A stretch of 64,000 bases of DNA, from NCBI GenBank assembly GCA_014803435.1, contig JACYFD010000001.1, positions 248,001-312,000 on the forward strand. The letters run 5' to 3'. The DNA comes from Cellulosimicrobium terreum. GTDB taxonomy: Bacteria > Actinomycetota > Actinomycetes > Actinomycetales > Cellulomonadaceae. Positions 57,851-64,000 of this stretch are shown here, piece after piece. The stretch's first letter is position 1. Each line of letters opens with the position of its first letter. A program made the position numbers and the translations under genes. The notes under the pieces were generated by a model. The model had not been told where the DNA came from. It did not search any database and was given only the letters and a program-made list of their open reading frames with translations.

Positions 57851-58903
57851 GTGCCTCTCTCCGTGCCCCGCAGCAGGCCCGACGACGGGTGGGTCGTCGG
57901 GCTCGACGTCGGCGGCTCCGGCAGCCGCCTCGCCGCACGACGCCTCGGTCCGGGCGCGGACGACCGCCGGCCCGACGTGTCCGTCACAGGGCGTCCCGTC
58001 GCCATCCGGCCCGACGGCAGCGACGCGGCGGACGTGGTCCGCGACCTCCTCGTGCGGCTGCGCGCCGAGGTGCCGGAGGTCGCGGAGGTCCGTGCGGCGG
58101 CGGTCGGCGCCACGGGGCTCGCGACGCTCGTCCGCGATCCCGCCGAGCTCCACGCCGCGCTGCGAGACGGCCTCGCCCCGCTCGCCGCGACCGTCGACGA
58201 GCGGGCCCCGCTGCGCACCGCCGTCGCCGCCGACGCGGTCACCGCGCACGTCGGCGCGCTCGGCGGTCGCGGGGGAGCCGTCGTGGCCGTCGGCACGGGC
58301 GCGATCGCGTTCGGCACCGACCTCGGCACCGTCTGGCACCGGGTCGACGGCTGGGGCCACCTGCTCGGCGACCTGGGCGCGGGGTCGTGGATCGGCGTGC
58401 AGGGGCTGCTCGCGGCGGTCGCCGCGCACGACGGCCGGGCGTCCGGTGGGTCCGGTCTGCTCCTCGCCGCGGCCACCGCGCGGTTCGGCCCCGTGCAGAC
58501 GTGGCCCTCCCAGCTGTACACCCGCCCGGACCGGGCGCAGGTGCTCGCCTCCTTCACGCCCGACGTCGCCGCCGCCGGGGCGGCCGGGGACCCCGTCGCC
58601 CGCCAGGTGCTGGCCGGGGCCGGCGTGCACCTGGCGACGACGCTCGCCGCCGCGTTCGTCGACGGCGTCCCGCCCCTCGGAGCCGCGACCGGTGGCGTCC
58701 TCGCCATCGGCCCGCTCCTCACCGAGCCGTTCCGGGCCCGCCTCGGCTTTCTGCGTCCCGACGTCGAGCTCGTCCCCGCAGCCGGGACGCCGCTCGACGG
58801 CGCCCTCCACCTGGCCGGGCGGCTCGCCCGCGACCCCGGCACCGTCGTCGGGCAGGAGCCCTGGCTCACGCTCGACCCCCCGACCCGAACCGAGGAGCCC
58901 TGA
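57851..58903 (+). CDS. BadF/BcrA-type sugar kinase (GlcNAc/MurNAc kinase-like)
   Basis: 350 residues of the ASKHA fold. The phosphate-1 loop is G-L-D-V-G-G-S-G-S-R, the phosphate-2 region includes V-A-V-G-T-G-A-I-A-F-G, the central G-W-G-H-L-L-G-D-L-G-A-G-S-W-I-G is the family hallmark of N-acetylglucosamine kinases, and a C-terminal G-G-V-L-A-I-G-P-L follows. The GTG is the only start giving a normal N-terminus. The next gene follows immediately (stop TGA, then ATG). With MurR and a D-lactate dehydrogenase, MurNAc or GlcNAc from wall recycling is the likely substrate. Confidence 0.83.
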   Translation: MPLSVPRSRPDDGWVVGLDVGGSGSRLAARRLGPGADDRRPDVSVTGRPVAIRPDGSDAADVVRDLLVRLRAEVPEVAEVRAAAVGATGLATLVRDPAELHAALRDGLAPLAATVDERAPLRTAVAADAVTAHVGALGGRGGAVVAVGTGAIAFGTDLGTVWHRVDGWGHLLGDLGAGSWIGVQGLLAAVAAHDGRASGGSGLLLAAATARFGPVQTWPSQLYTRPDRAQVLASFTPDVAAAGAAGDPVARQVLAGAGVHLATTLAAAFVDGVPPLGAATGGVLAIGPLLTEPFRARLGFLRPDVELVPAAGTPLDGALHLAGRLARDPGTVVGQEPWLTLDPPTRTEEP

Positions 58904-59791
58904 ATGGCCGCCGACGGCCTCGTCCGCATCCGCCAGTCCCTGCCCACGCTCCGCCCCGCGGAGGCGCGCATCGCGGAGGTCGTCCTCGCCGACCCCGCGA
59001 CCGTGGTCGGCAAGACCATCACGGAGCTCGCCGCCCTCGTCGGGACGTCGCAGGCCACGGTCGTGCGGTTCTGCCGCGCCGTGGGCTACGCGGGCTACCC
59101 CGACTTCCGCATCGACCTCGCGCAGGCGACGAGCCGGCGCGCGGTCGAGCAGGAGCGCGCCAACGTCGCGCACGGCGAGATCGACCCCGACGACACGCTG
59201 CAGGACGTCGTCGAGAAGATCGCCTTCCACGAGGCGCGGACCATCGAGGAGACCGCGCGCGCGCTCGACCTCGACGCGCTCGAGGCCGTCGCCGCCGCCG
59301 TGTCCGCGGCGCCGCGGATCGACCTCTTCGGCGTCGGGTCCAGCGGGCTGACCGCGCAGGACCTCGCGCAGAAGCTCCAGCGCATCGGCCTCGTCTGCTT
59401 CGCCTCGCCGGACCCGCACGTGCAGCTCCAGTCGGCCGCGCTCCTCGGTCCCGGCGCGGTCGCGGTCGGCGTCTCGCACAGCGGCCTGACGGTCGAGACG
59501 AACCACGCGCTGCGCATCGCGCACGACCGCGGCGCGACGACCGTCGCGATCACGAACTTCCCCGAGTCCCCGCTCGTCGCCCACGCGGACCTCGTGCTCA
59601 CCACCACCGCGCGCGAGACGGCGTTCCGGTCCGGTGCGCTCTCGAGCCGGATCGCCCAGCTCGCGATCGTCGACTTCCTCTTCGTGCGCGTCGCCCAGCG
59701 CCTGTTCGACCGCACGACCGAGAACCTGCGTGCGACCTACGAGGCGGTGCAACCGCACCGGCTGGGCTACGAGCGCAGGGCCCGCCCGTGA
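58904..59791 (+). CDS. MurR/RpiR-family regulator
   Basis: 295 residues. The N-terminal RpiR helix-turn-helix (about 1-77) has A-E-A-R-I-A-E-V-V-L, then I-T-E-L-A-A-L-V-G-T-S-Q-A-T-V-V-R-F-C-R. The SIS sugar-phosphate-binding domain (about 130-270) has D-L-F-G-V-G-S-S-G and A-V-G-V-S-H-S-G-L-T-V-E-T. MurR responds to MurNAc-6-P, RpiR-type regulators to other sugar phosphates. It lies between the kinase and the D-lactate dehydrogenase genes (GTGA overlap with the latter). It probably binds the GCACAAA repeat and senses the kinase product. Confidence 0.9.
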   Translation: MAADGLVRIRQSLPTLRPAEARIAEVVLADPATVVGKTITELAALVGTSQATVVRFCRAVGYAGYPDFRIDLAQATSRRAVEQERANVAHGEIDPDDTLQDVVEKIAFHEARTIEETARALDLDALEAVAAAVSAAPRIDLFGVGSSGLTAQDLAQKLQRIGLVCFASPDPHVQLQSAALLGPGAVAVGVSHSGLTVETNHALRIAHDRGATTVAITNFPESPLVAHADLVLTTTARETAFRSGALSSRIAQLAIVDFLFVRVAQRLFDRTTENLRATYEAVQPHRLGYERRARP

Positions 59792-62739
59792 GCCGGTCGA
59801 CCCGGACGGCGCCGGGGTTCGAGCTCCGCACGGACCTCCTGACCCGCGTCGCGCACGCGCACGACGCGTCGCACTACCTGCTGCGGCCCGACGTCGTCGT
59901 CCGTGCCCACGACCGTCACGGCGTCGTCGCGGCGCTGCGCGAGGCGGACCACCGCGGGCTGCCCGTGACGTTCCGGTCCGGCGGGACGAGCCTGTCCGGG
60001 CAGGCGTCGGGCGGCGGGATGCTCGTCGACACGCGCACGCGATTGACACGCGTCGAGGTGCTCGACGACGGCGAGCGCGTGCGGTGCGAGCCGGGCGCGA
60101 CCCTGCGCCTCGTCAACGGGCACCTGCTGCGTCACGGGCGCCGGCTCGGACCCGACCCGGCGAGCGAGATCGCGTGCACCATCGGCGGGGTGGTGGCGAA
60201 CAACTCGAGCGGCATGACGTCGGGCACCGCGCGCACCGCCTACCGGACCGTCGAGGCGATGACCGTCGTGCTCGCGGACGGGACGGTGCTGGACACGGGT
60301 GCGCCCGACGCGGACGCCCGCCTGCGCGGACTCCGGCCGGACCTCCACGCGGGCCTCGCCACGCTGCGCGACCAGGTCCGGTCGAGCACGACCGCGCGCG
60401 CGGAGGTCGAGCGACAGTTCGCGATGAAGAACACCATGGGCTACTCGATCAACGCCCTGCTGGACCACGACCGGCCGGTGAAGATCCTCGAGCACCTCAT
60501 GATCGGGAGCGAGGGGACGCTCGGCTGGGTCGCCGACGTCACGTTCCGCACCGTCCCGTTGCTGACCCACGCGACGACGACGCTGCTCGTGCTCGACTCG
60601 CTCGAGCGCGCGACCGACGCCCTCCTGCCGCTCGCGGCGACGGGCGCGGAGGCGATCGAGCTGCTCGACGCCGCGTCGCTGCGGGTCGCGGCGACGGACC
60701 CCGCCGCGGACCCGAGCATGCGGACGCTCGCCGCCGAGGCGGGCATCACCGGTCAGACCGCGCTGCTCGTCGAGTACCGCTCCGCCACCCCGGACGCGCT
60801 CGCGCCGCTCGAGGACGCGGCACGCGACGTCGTCGGCTCCCTCGCGCTCGAGCTGCCGGCCGCCCTCACGCGCGACCCTGCGACGCGCGAGCGCCTGTGG
60901 CGGGTGCGCAAGGGCCTGTACACCGCGGTCGCGGGCGCGCGGCCCGCGGGGAGCACGGCCTTGCTCGAGGACGTCGCGGTGCCTGTGGAGGACCTGACCG
61001 CGACGGTCCGCGATCTCGGCGGCGTGTTCGCGCGGCACGGGTACGACGACGCGGTGACGTTCGGCCATGCGAAGGACGGCAACCTGCACTTCATGATCAC
61101 CCCGCGGCTCGGGGACCGGGCCGAGCTCGACCGATACGCGGCGTTCAGCGAGGACCTCGTCGAGCTGGTCCTGTCCCACGGCGGGACGCTCAAGGCCGAG
61201 CACGGCACGGGGCGCATCATGGCGCCGTTCGTGCGCCGCCAGTACGGCGACGAGCTGTACGACGTCATGCGCGAGGTCAAGCGCCTGCTCGACCCGCAGG
61301 GGCTGCTCAACCCGGGCGTCGTCCTGAGCGACGACCCGGCGGAGCACCTGCGGAACCTCAAGGTCGAGGTGTCCGCGGGCGGCGACGACGCGCCCCTCGT
61401 CGACCGCTGCGTCGAGTGCGGGTACTGCGAGCCGGGCTGCCCGTCCCGCACCGTCACGACGACGCCCCGCCAGCGCATCGCGCTCCTCAAGGAGATGGCC
61501 TCGGCGTCACCGGCCGAGCGTGCCGAGCTCGAGCGCGCCTACGACTACGCGGGCGTGCAGACGTGCGCCGTCGACTCGTTGTGCGTCGAGGCGTGCCCCG
61601 TCGGCATCGACACGGGCGCCGTGATGAAGGGTCACCGCGCCCGGTCGCACGGAGCCCTCGTGCAGCGCGGGGCGGAGGTCGTCGCGGAGCGCTGGGGCGG
61701 CGTCCTCACCGGCGTTCGCGGCGCGCTCGCCGTGGCCGACGTGCTGCCGACGCCGCTCGTGCGGGGCGCCTCGCAGGTCGGGCGCGCGCTGCTCGGGGCG
61801 GACGTCGTGCCGCTCGCGGGGGCCGACCTGCCGGGGCCTGGTTCCCGCCGTGGCGCCGGGCCGGAGGTGCAGGTCCCGGATGCACGTGTCCCCGAGGGGC
61901 CCACGGGTGCGGGGCCGCGGGCCGTGCTCTTCGCGTCGTGCACGGGCGAGATGTTCGCGCCCGCCGCGGGAGGCGTCGGGGCCGAGGAGGCGCTGCGTCG
62001 ACTGTGCGAGCGCGCGGGCATCGGGCTCACCACGCCCGCCGGCGTCGGCTCGCTGTGCTGCGGCACGCCCTGGTCCTCGAAGGGCCTGCCCGACGGCGCC
62101 GCGACCATGGCCCGGCGCGTGGCGGACGCGCTGTGGGTCGCGACGCGCGAGGGCGAGCTGCCTGTGGTGTGCGACGCGTCGAGCTGCACGCACGGGCTCG
62201 TCGAGTCGGTCCGCCGGCTCGCCGGCGACCCCGCCGGTCCTGATGGCGCCGAGGGTGCCGGTGACGCCGACCTGCGCGAGCGGGCGTCCCGGCTGCGGTT
62301 CGTCGACGCGGTCACGTTCGTGCGGACCGACGTCCTGCCCGCCCTCGCGGGACGGGGCGTCGAGATCGCGCGGGTCGGGGACGTCGTCGTGCACCCGACG
62401 TGCGCGTCCGTGCACCTGGGCACGGTCGACGACCTGCGGGCGGTCGCCGCGGCGGCCGCCGAGCGGGTGGAGGTCCCCGCCTCGTGGGGCTGCTGCGGGT
62501 TCGCTGGCGACCGCGGCATGCTGCACCCGGAGCTGACCGCGGGTGCCACGCACGCCGAGGCGGGCGAGGTGGCCCGGCTCGGCGGCTCGCTCGACGGCGG
62601 CGGCTTCGACGCGTACGTGTCGAGCAACCGGACGTGCGAGACGGGCATGTCCCGCGCGACGGGCCACGACTACGTGCACGTGCTCGAGGTGCTCGAGGCC
62701 GCGACGCGCGGCGAGGCGGCCACGACTCCGGGCCGATGA
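59788..62739 (+). CDS. FAD- and Fe-S-dependent D-lactate dehydrogenase (membrane-associated, Dld type)
   Basis: 983 residues from the GTG overlapping the RpiR stop. An FAD_binding_4 domain (about 25-200: T-F-R-S-G-G-T-S-L-S-G-Q and V-V-A-N-N-S-S-G-M) and a FAD-oxidase C domain (about 250-500: G-H-A-K-D-G-N-L-H-F, E-H-G-T-G-R-I-M-A-P-F) are followed by two ferredoxin-like 4Fe-4S motifs (C-V-E-C-G-Y-C-E-P-G-C-P and C-A-V-D-S-L-C-V-E-A-C-P) and CCG domains ending in G-S-L-C-C-G-T-P and W-G-C-C-G-F-A-G-D. This is the large Dld/GlcD-GlcF fused form that feeds electrons into the chain. D-lactate, released from MurNAc by MurQ, is a likely substrate. Confidence 0.9.
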   Translation: MSRSTRTAPGFELRTDLLTRVAHAHDASHYLLRPDVVVRAHDRHGVVAALREADHRGLPVTFRSGGTSLSGQASGGGMLVDTRTRLTRVEVLDDGERVRCEPGATLRLVNGHLLRHGRRLGPDPASEIACTIGGVVANNSSGMTSGTARTAYRTVEAMTVVLADGTVLDTGAPDADARLRGLRPDLHAGLATLRDQVRSSTTARAEVERQFAMKNTMGYSINALLDHDRPVKILEHLMIGSEGTLGWVADVTFRTVPLLTHATTTLLVLDSLERATDALLPLAATGAEAIELLDAASLRVAATDPAADPSMRTLAAEAGITGQTALLVEYRSATPDALAPLEDAARDVVGSLALELPAALTRDPATRERLWRVRKGLYTAVAGARPAGSTALLEDVAVPVEDLTATVRDLGGVFARHGYDDAVTFGHAKDGNLHFMITPRLGDRAELDRYAAFSEDLVELVLSHGGTLKAEHGTGRIMAPFVRRQYGDELYDVMREVKRLLDPQGLLNPGVVLSDDPAEHLRNLKVEVSAGGDDAPLVDRCVECGYCEPGCPSRTVTTTPRQRIALLKEMASASPAERAELERAYDYAGVQTCAVDSLCVEACPVGIDTGAVMKGHRARSHGALVQRGAEVVAERWGGVLTGVRGALAVADVLPTPLVRGASQVGRALLGADVVPLAGADLPGPGSRRGAGPEVQVPDARVPEGPTGAGPRAVLFASCTGEMFAPAAGGVGAEEALRRLCERAGIGLTTPAGVGSLCCGTPWSSKGLPDGAATMARRVADALWVATREGELPVVCDASSCTHGLVESVRRLAGDPAGPDGAEGAGDADLRERASRLRFVDAVTFVRTDVLPALAGRGVEIARVGDVVVHPTCASVHLGTVDDLRAVAAAAAERVEVPASWGCCGFAGDRGMLHPELTAGATHAEAGEVARLGGSLDGGGFDAYVSSNRTCETGMSRATGHDYVHVLEVLEAATRGEAATTPGR

Positions 62740-62751
62740 GGCCTCGGTTCC

Positions 62752-63993
62752 TCAGCGTCGGACGGGCACCGGCTCCGCGACAGACCGCACCTGGCCGGCG
62801 ACGGCGAGGCTCAGCACGGTCGCGGCGCAGATGACGAGGAGCGCGTGGCGGGCGCCGACCCCGTCCACGAGCAGACCGAGCAGCGGGGGTGCGGCGAGCA
62901 TCGCCATCGTGGAGAACGAGGCCGCGACGGAGACCCGGGCCGCGGCGTGCGCCGGGTCGTCCGACGCCGCGGCGATCGCGATCGGGTTGGCGAGCGCGGC
63001 GCCGAAGCCCCACAGGACGATGCCGACCCACGCGAGCGGGAGGCTCGGCGCGAGGCCGAACAGCCCGAGCCCCACGAGCGCGGACACGCCGGACACGCGC
63101 AGGACGAGCACGCGCCCGTACCGGTCGATCAGGCGCGTCCCCGCGAAGCGGAACACCGTCATCGCGACGACGAACGTCCCGAAGGCGATGGCGCCGAGCG
63201 CCTCGCGCGCCGCGAAGCCGTCGACGACCGCGATGGAGAGCCATGTGTTCGCCGACCCTTCCGACAACGAGGCGGCGAGCAGCACGAGCCCGATGAGCAG
63301 CGTGCGCGGCTCGCGCCACGCGGCGAGCGCGGCGCGGATCCCGGAACCGCGGGCGTGCTCCGGTGCGCGTGGCGGGGCGACCGCAGTCGACGGAGCGAGG
63401 ACCGCGAGCCGTACGGCCGTCACCACGACCGTGACGACGACGAGCTGGGCCGAGATGCTCACGTGCGCCCAGGAGAACGCTGCCGCGACGAGCGCACCGA
63501 GGGCCGCGCCGATGGAGAACGCGGCGTGGAAGTGGGGGAGGATCGCGCGGCCGACGCGCTGCTCGACGGCGGCGGCACCGATGTTGATCGGGATGTTCGT
63601 CAGCGCGCCGCACACGCCGTTGACGAACGCGGCGACGGCGAACATCGGGACGTTCCCGGTCGCGGTCGACGCGGCGAGCAGGCCGAACCCGACGACGTTG
63701 CCCGCGGTGGCGACCGCGAGGGAGGTCCGGATGCCGAACCGGGTGACGACGGCACCCGAGGACAGGACCGAGACCAGGGACCCGATGCCGCCGACCAGCA
63801 GCAACGAGCCGAGCTGACCGGAGCTGAGGCCCAGGTCGGCCCGCACCGACGGGAGCCGGCTCATCCAGGCCGTGCCGAGAACCCCGAACAGGACGAACTG
63901 CACCATGAGCGCCCACCGGGCCCGGCTCACCGTGACGGCGTCCACCGGGGGACGGGCAGCGTCTCGACCGGAAACTGTTGGGGTTGTTGACAC
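62752..63993 (-). CDS. MFS transporter at window edge
   Basis: 413 residues from a GTG at 63993, seven bases from the window end, so upstream control signals are not visible. Twelve helices; F-G-V-L-G-T-A-W-M-S-R-L-P-S-V-R in TM1 and S-G-Q-L-G-S-L-L-L-V-G-G in TM2 place it in the YbjJ-like branch. I-P-I-N-I-G-A-A-A-V-E-Q carries the motif-C-like region. Converges with the D-lactate dehydrogenase (12 bases between stops). Substrate unknown. A functional link to lactate or wall-sugar transport is possible only by position. Confidence 0.85.
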   Translation of the reverse strand: MSTTPTVSGRDAARPPVDAVTVSRARWALMVQFVLFGVLGTAWMSRLPSVRADLGLSSGQLGSLLLVGGIGSLVSVLSSGAVVTRFGIRTSLAVATAGNVVGFGLLAASTATGNVPMFAVAAFVNGVCGALTNIPINIGAAAVEQRVGRAILPHFHAAFSIGAALGALVAAAFSWAHVSISAQLVVVTVVVTAVRLAVLAPSTAVAPPRAPEHARGSGIRAALAAWREPRTLLIGLVLLAASLSEGSANTWLSIAVVDGFAAREALGAIAFGTFVVAMTVFRFAGTRLIDRYGRVLVLRVSGVSALVGLGLFGLAPSLPLAWVGIVLWGFGAALANPIAIAAASDDPAHAAARVSVAASFSTMAMLAAPPLLGLLVDGVGARHALLVICAATVLSLAVAGQVRSVAEPVPVRR

Positions 63994-64000
63994 TTTCCGC

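Noticed and set aside
57835-59787. Extension of the D-lactate dehydrogenase frame through the kinase and regulator genes
   Set aside because: The translated extension is an Arg/Pro/Ala-rich shadow; the kinase and MurR genes occupy other frames with clear domains, and the real start overlaps the MurR stop.
1-64000. tRNA, rRNA, insertion sequences, phage or CRISPR elements
   Set aside because: No cloverleaf-like stretch, transposase-like protein, integrase or repeat-spacer pattern was noticed on reading both strands; a dedicated scan could still find a divergent tRNA.

Overview
The window is very GC-rich, uses GTG (and one TTG) starts freely, and packs genes with many 4-base ATGA/GTGA overlaps. 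With LAxTG-type sorting signals, ANTAR and ECF42-type regulators, a LigB-type ATP-dependent ligase and a secreted GH87 alpha-1,3-glucanase, it looks like the chromosome of a soil actinobacterium, probably Cellulomonadaceae/Promicromonosporaceae (a Cellulosimicrobium-like organism is my inference, not a demonstrated identity). No rRNA, tRNA, CRISPR, insertion sequence or phage gene was seen.

Layout. 1-5.2 kb: truncated DUF4397 exported protein; LacI-family regulator; divergent arsenic locus (arsR-arsC against arsM); remnant of a GntR regulator; and a fluoride operon (crcB-type riboswitch, universal stress protein, two CrcB channel subunits, terminator). 5.3-8.5 kb: lipoprotein, GAPDH, and a quinone-oxidoreductase-like gene divergent from its probable MarR repressor, with two TTGA-N5-TCAA operators. 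8.5-12.2 kb: a four-gene overlapping operon: histidine kinase, LuxR response regulator, FUSC-like membrane protein, DJ-1/AraC regulator. 12.3-14.4 kb: a cell-wall-anchored protein with a probable internal-thioester domain. 14.5-22.9 kb: AlkZ-like protein, glyoxalase-like protein, pentapeptide-repeat protein, tiny membrane protein, YezG-like protein, ATP-dependent DNA ligase, alkyl sulfatase, and a DUF1254 protein with a damaged or unclear 5' end. 23-28.4 kb: two overlapping genes for large surface proteins (beta-helix; YVTN propeller plus PKD), both with sorting-signal-like tails.

28.5-34.5 kb is a regulatory district: three consecutive ANTAR proteins, an ECF42-type sigma factor with its DGPF partner, a DUF998 membrane protein, and a shared intergenic region holding a perfect CRP/GlxR palindrome and a possible ECF42 promoter. 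35-38.3 kb: an overlapping operon of an acyl-CoA-dehydrogenase-like protein, a PIG-L deacetylase fused to a methyltransferase, and a family 2 glycosyltransferase; this is the best candidate for an undescribed pathway. 38.4-43.7 kb: fatty-acid desaturase, helical unknown, zinc alcohol dehydrogenase, ArsB-like permease, aromatic-acid-exporter-like protein. 44-47.4 kb: the alpha-1,3-glucanase.

47.5-57 kb: nucleobase deaminase and NCS2 permease with a divergent LysR; PPOX/MFS/hydrolase operon; SDR divergent from TetR with duplicated operators; a uridine-kinase-like protein lacking a P-loop; glutathione peroxidase; a second SDR; an anti-sigma-like HATPase. 57.8-62.7 kb: sugar (GlcNAc/MurNAc type) kinase, MurR/RpiR regulator and D-lactate dehydrogenase, which together suggest wall-sugar and D-lactate salvage. 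An MFS gene closes the window. Two copies of a palindromic intergenic repeat sit exactly between convergent gene pairs at 47.4 and 50.6 kb.
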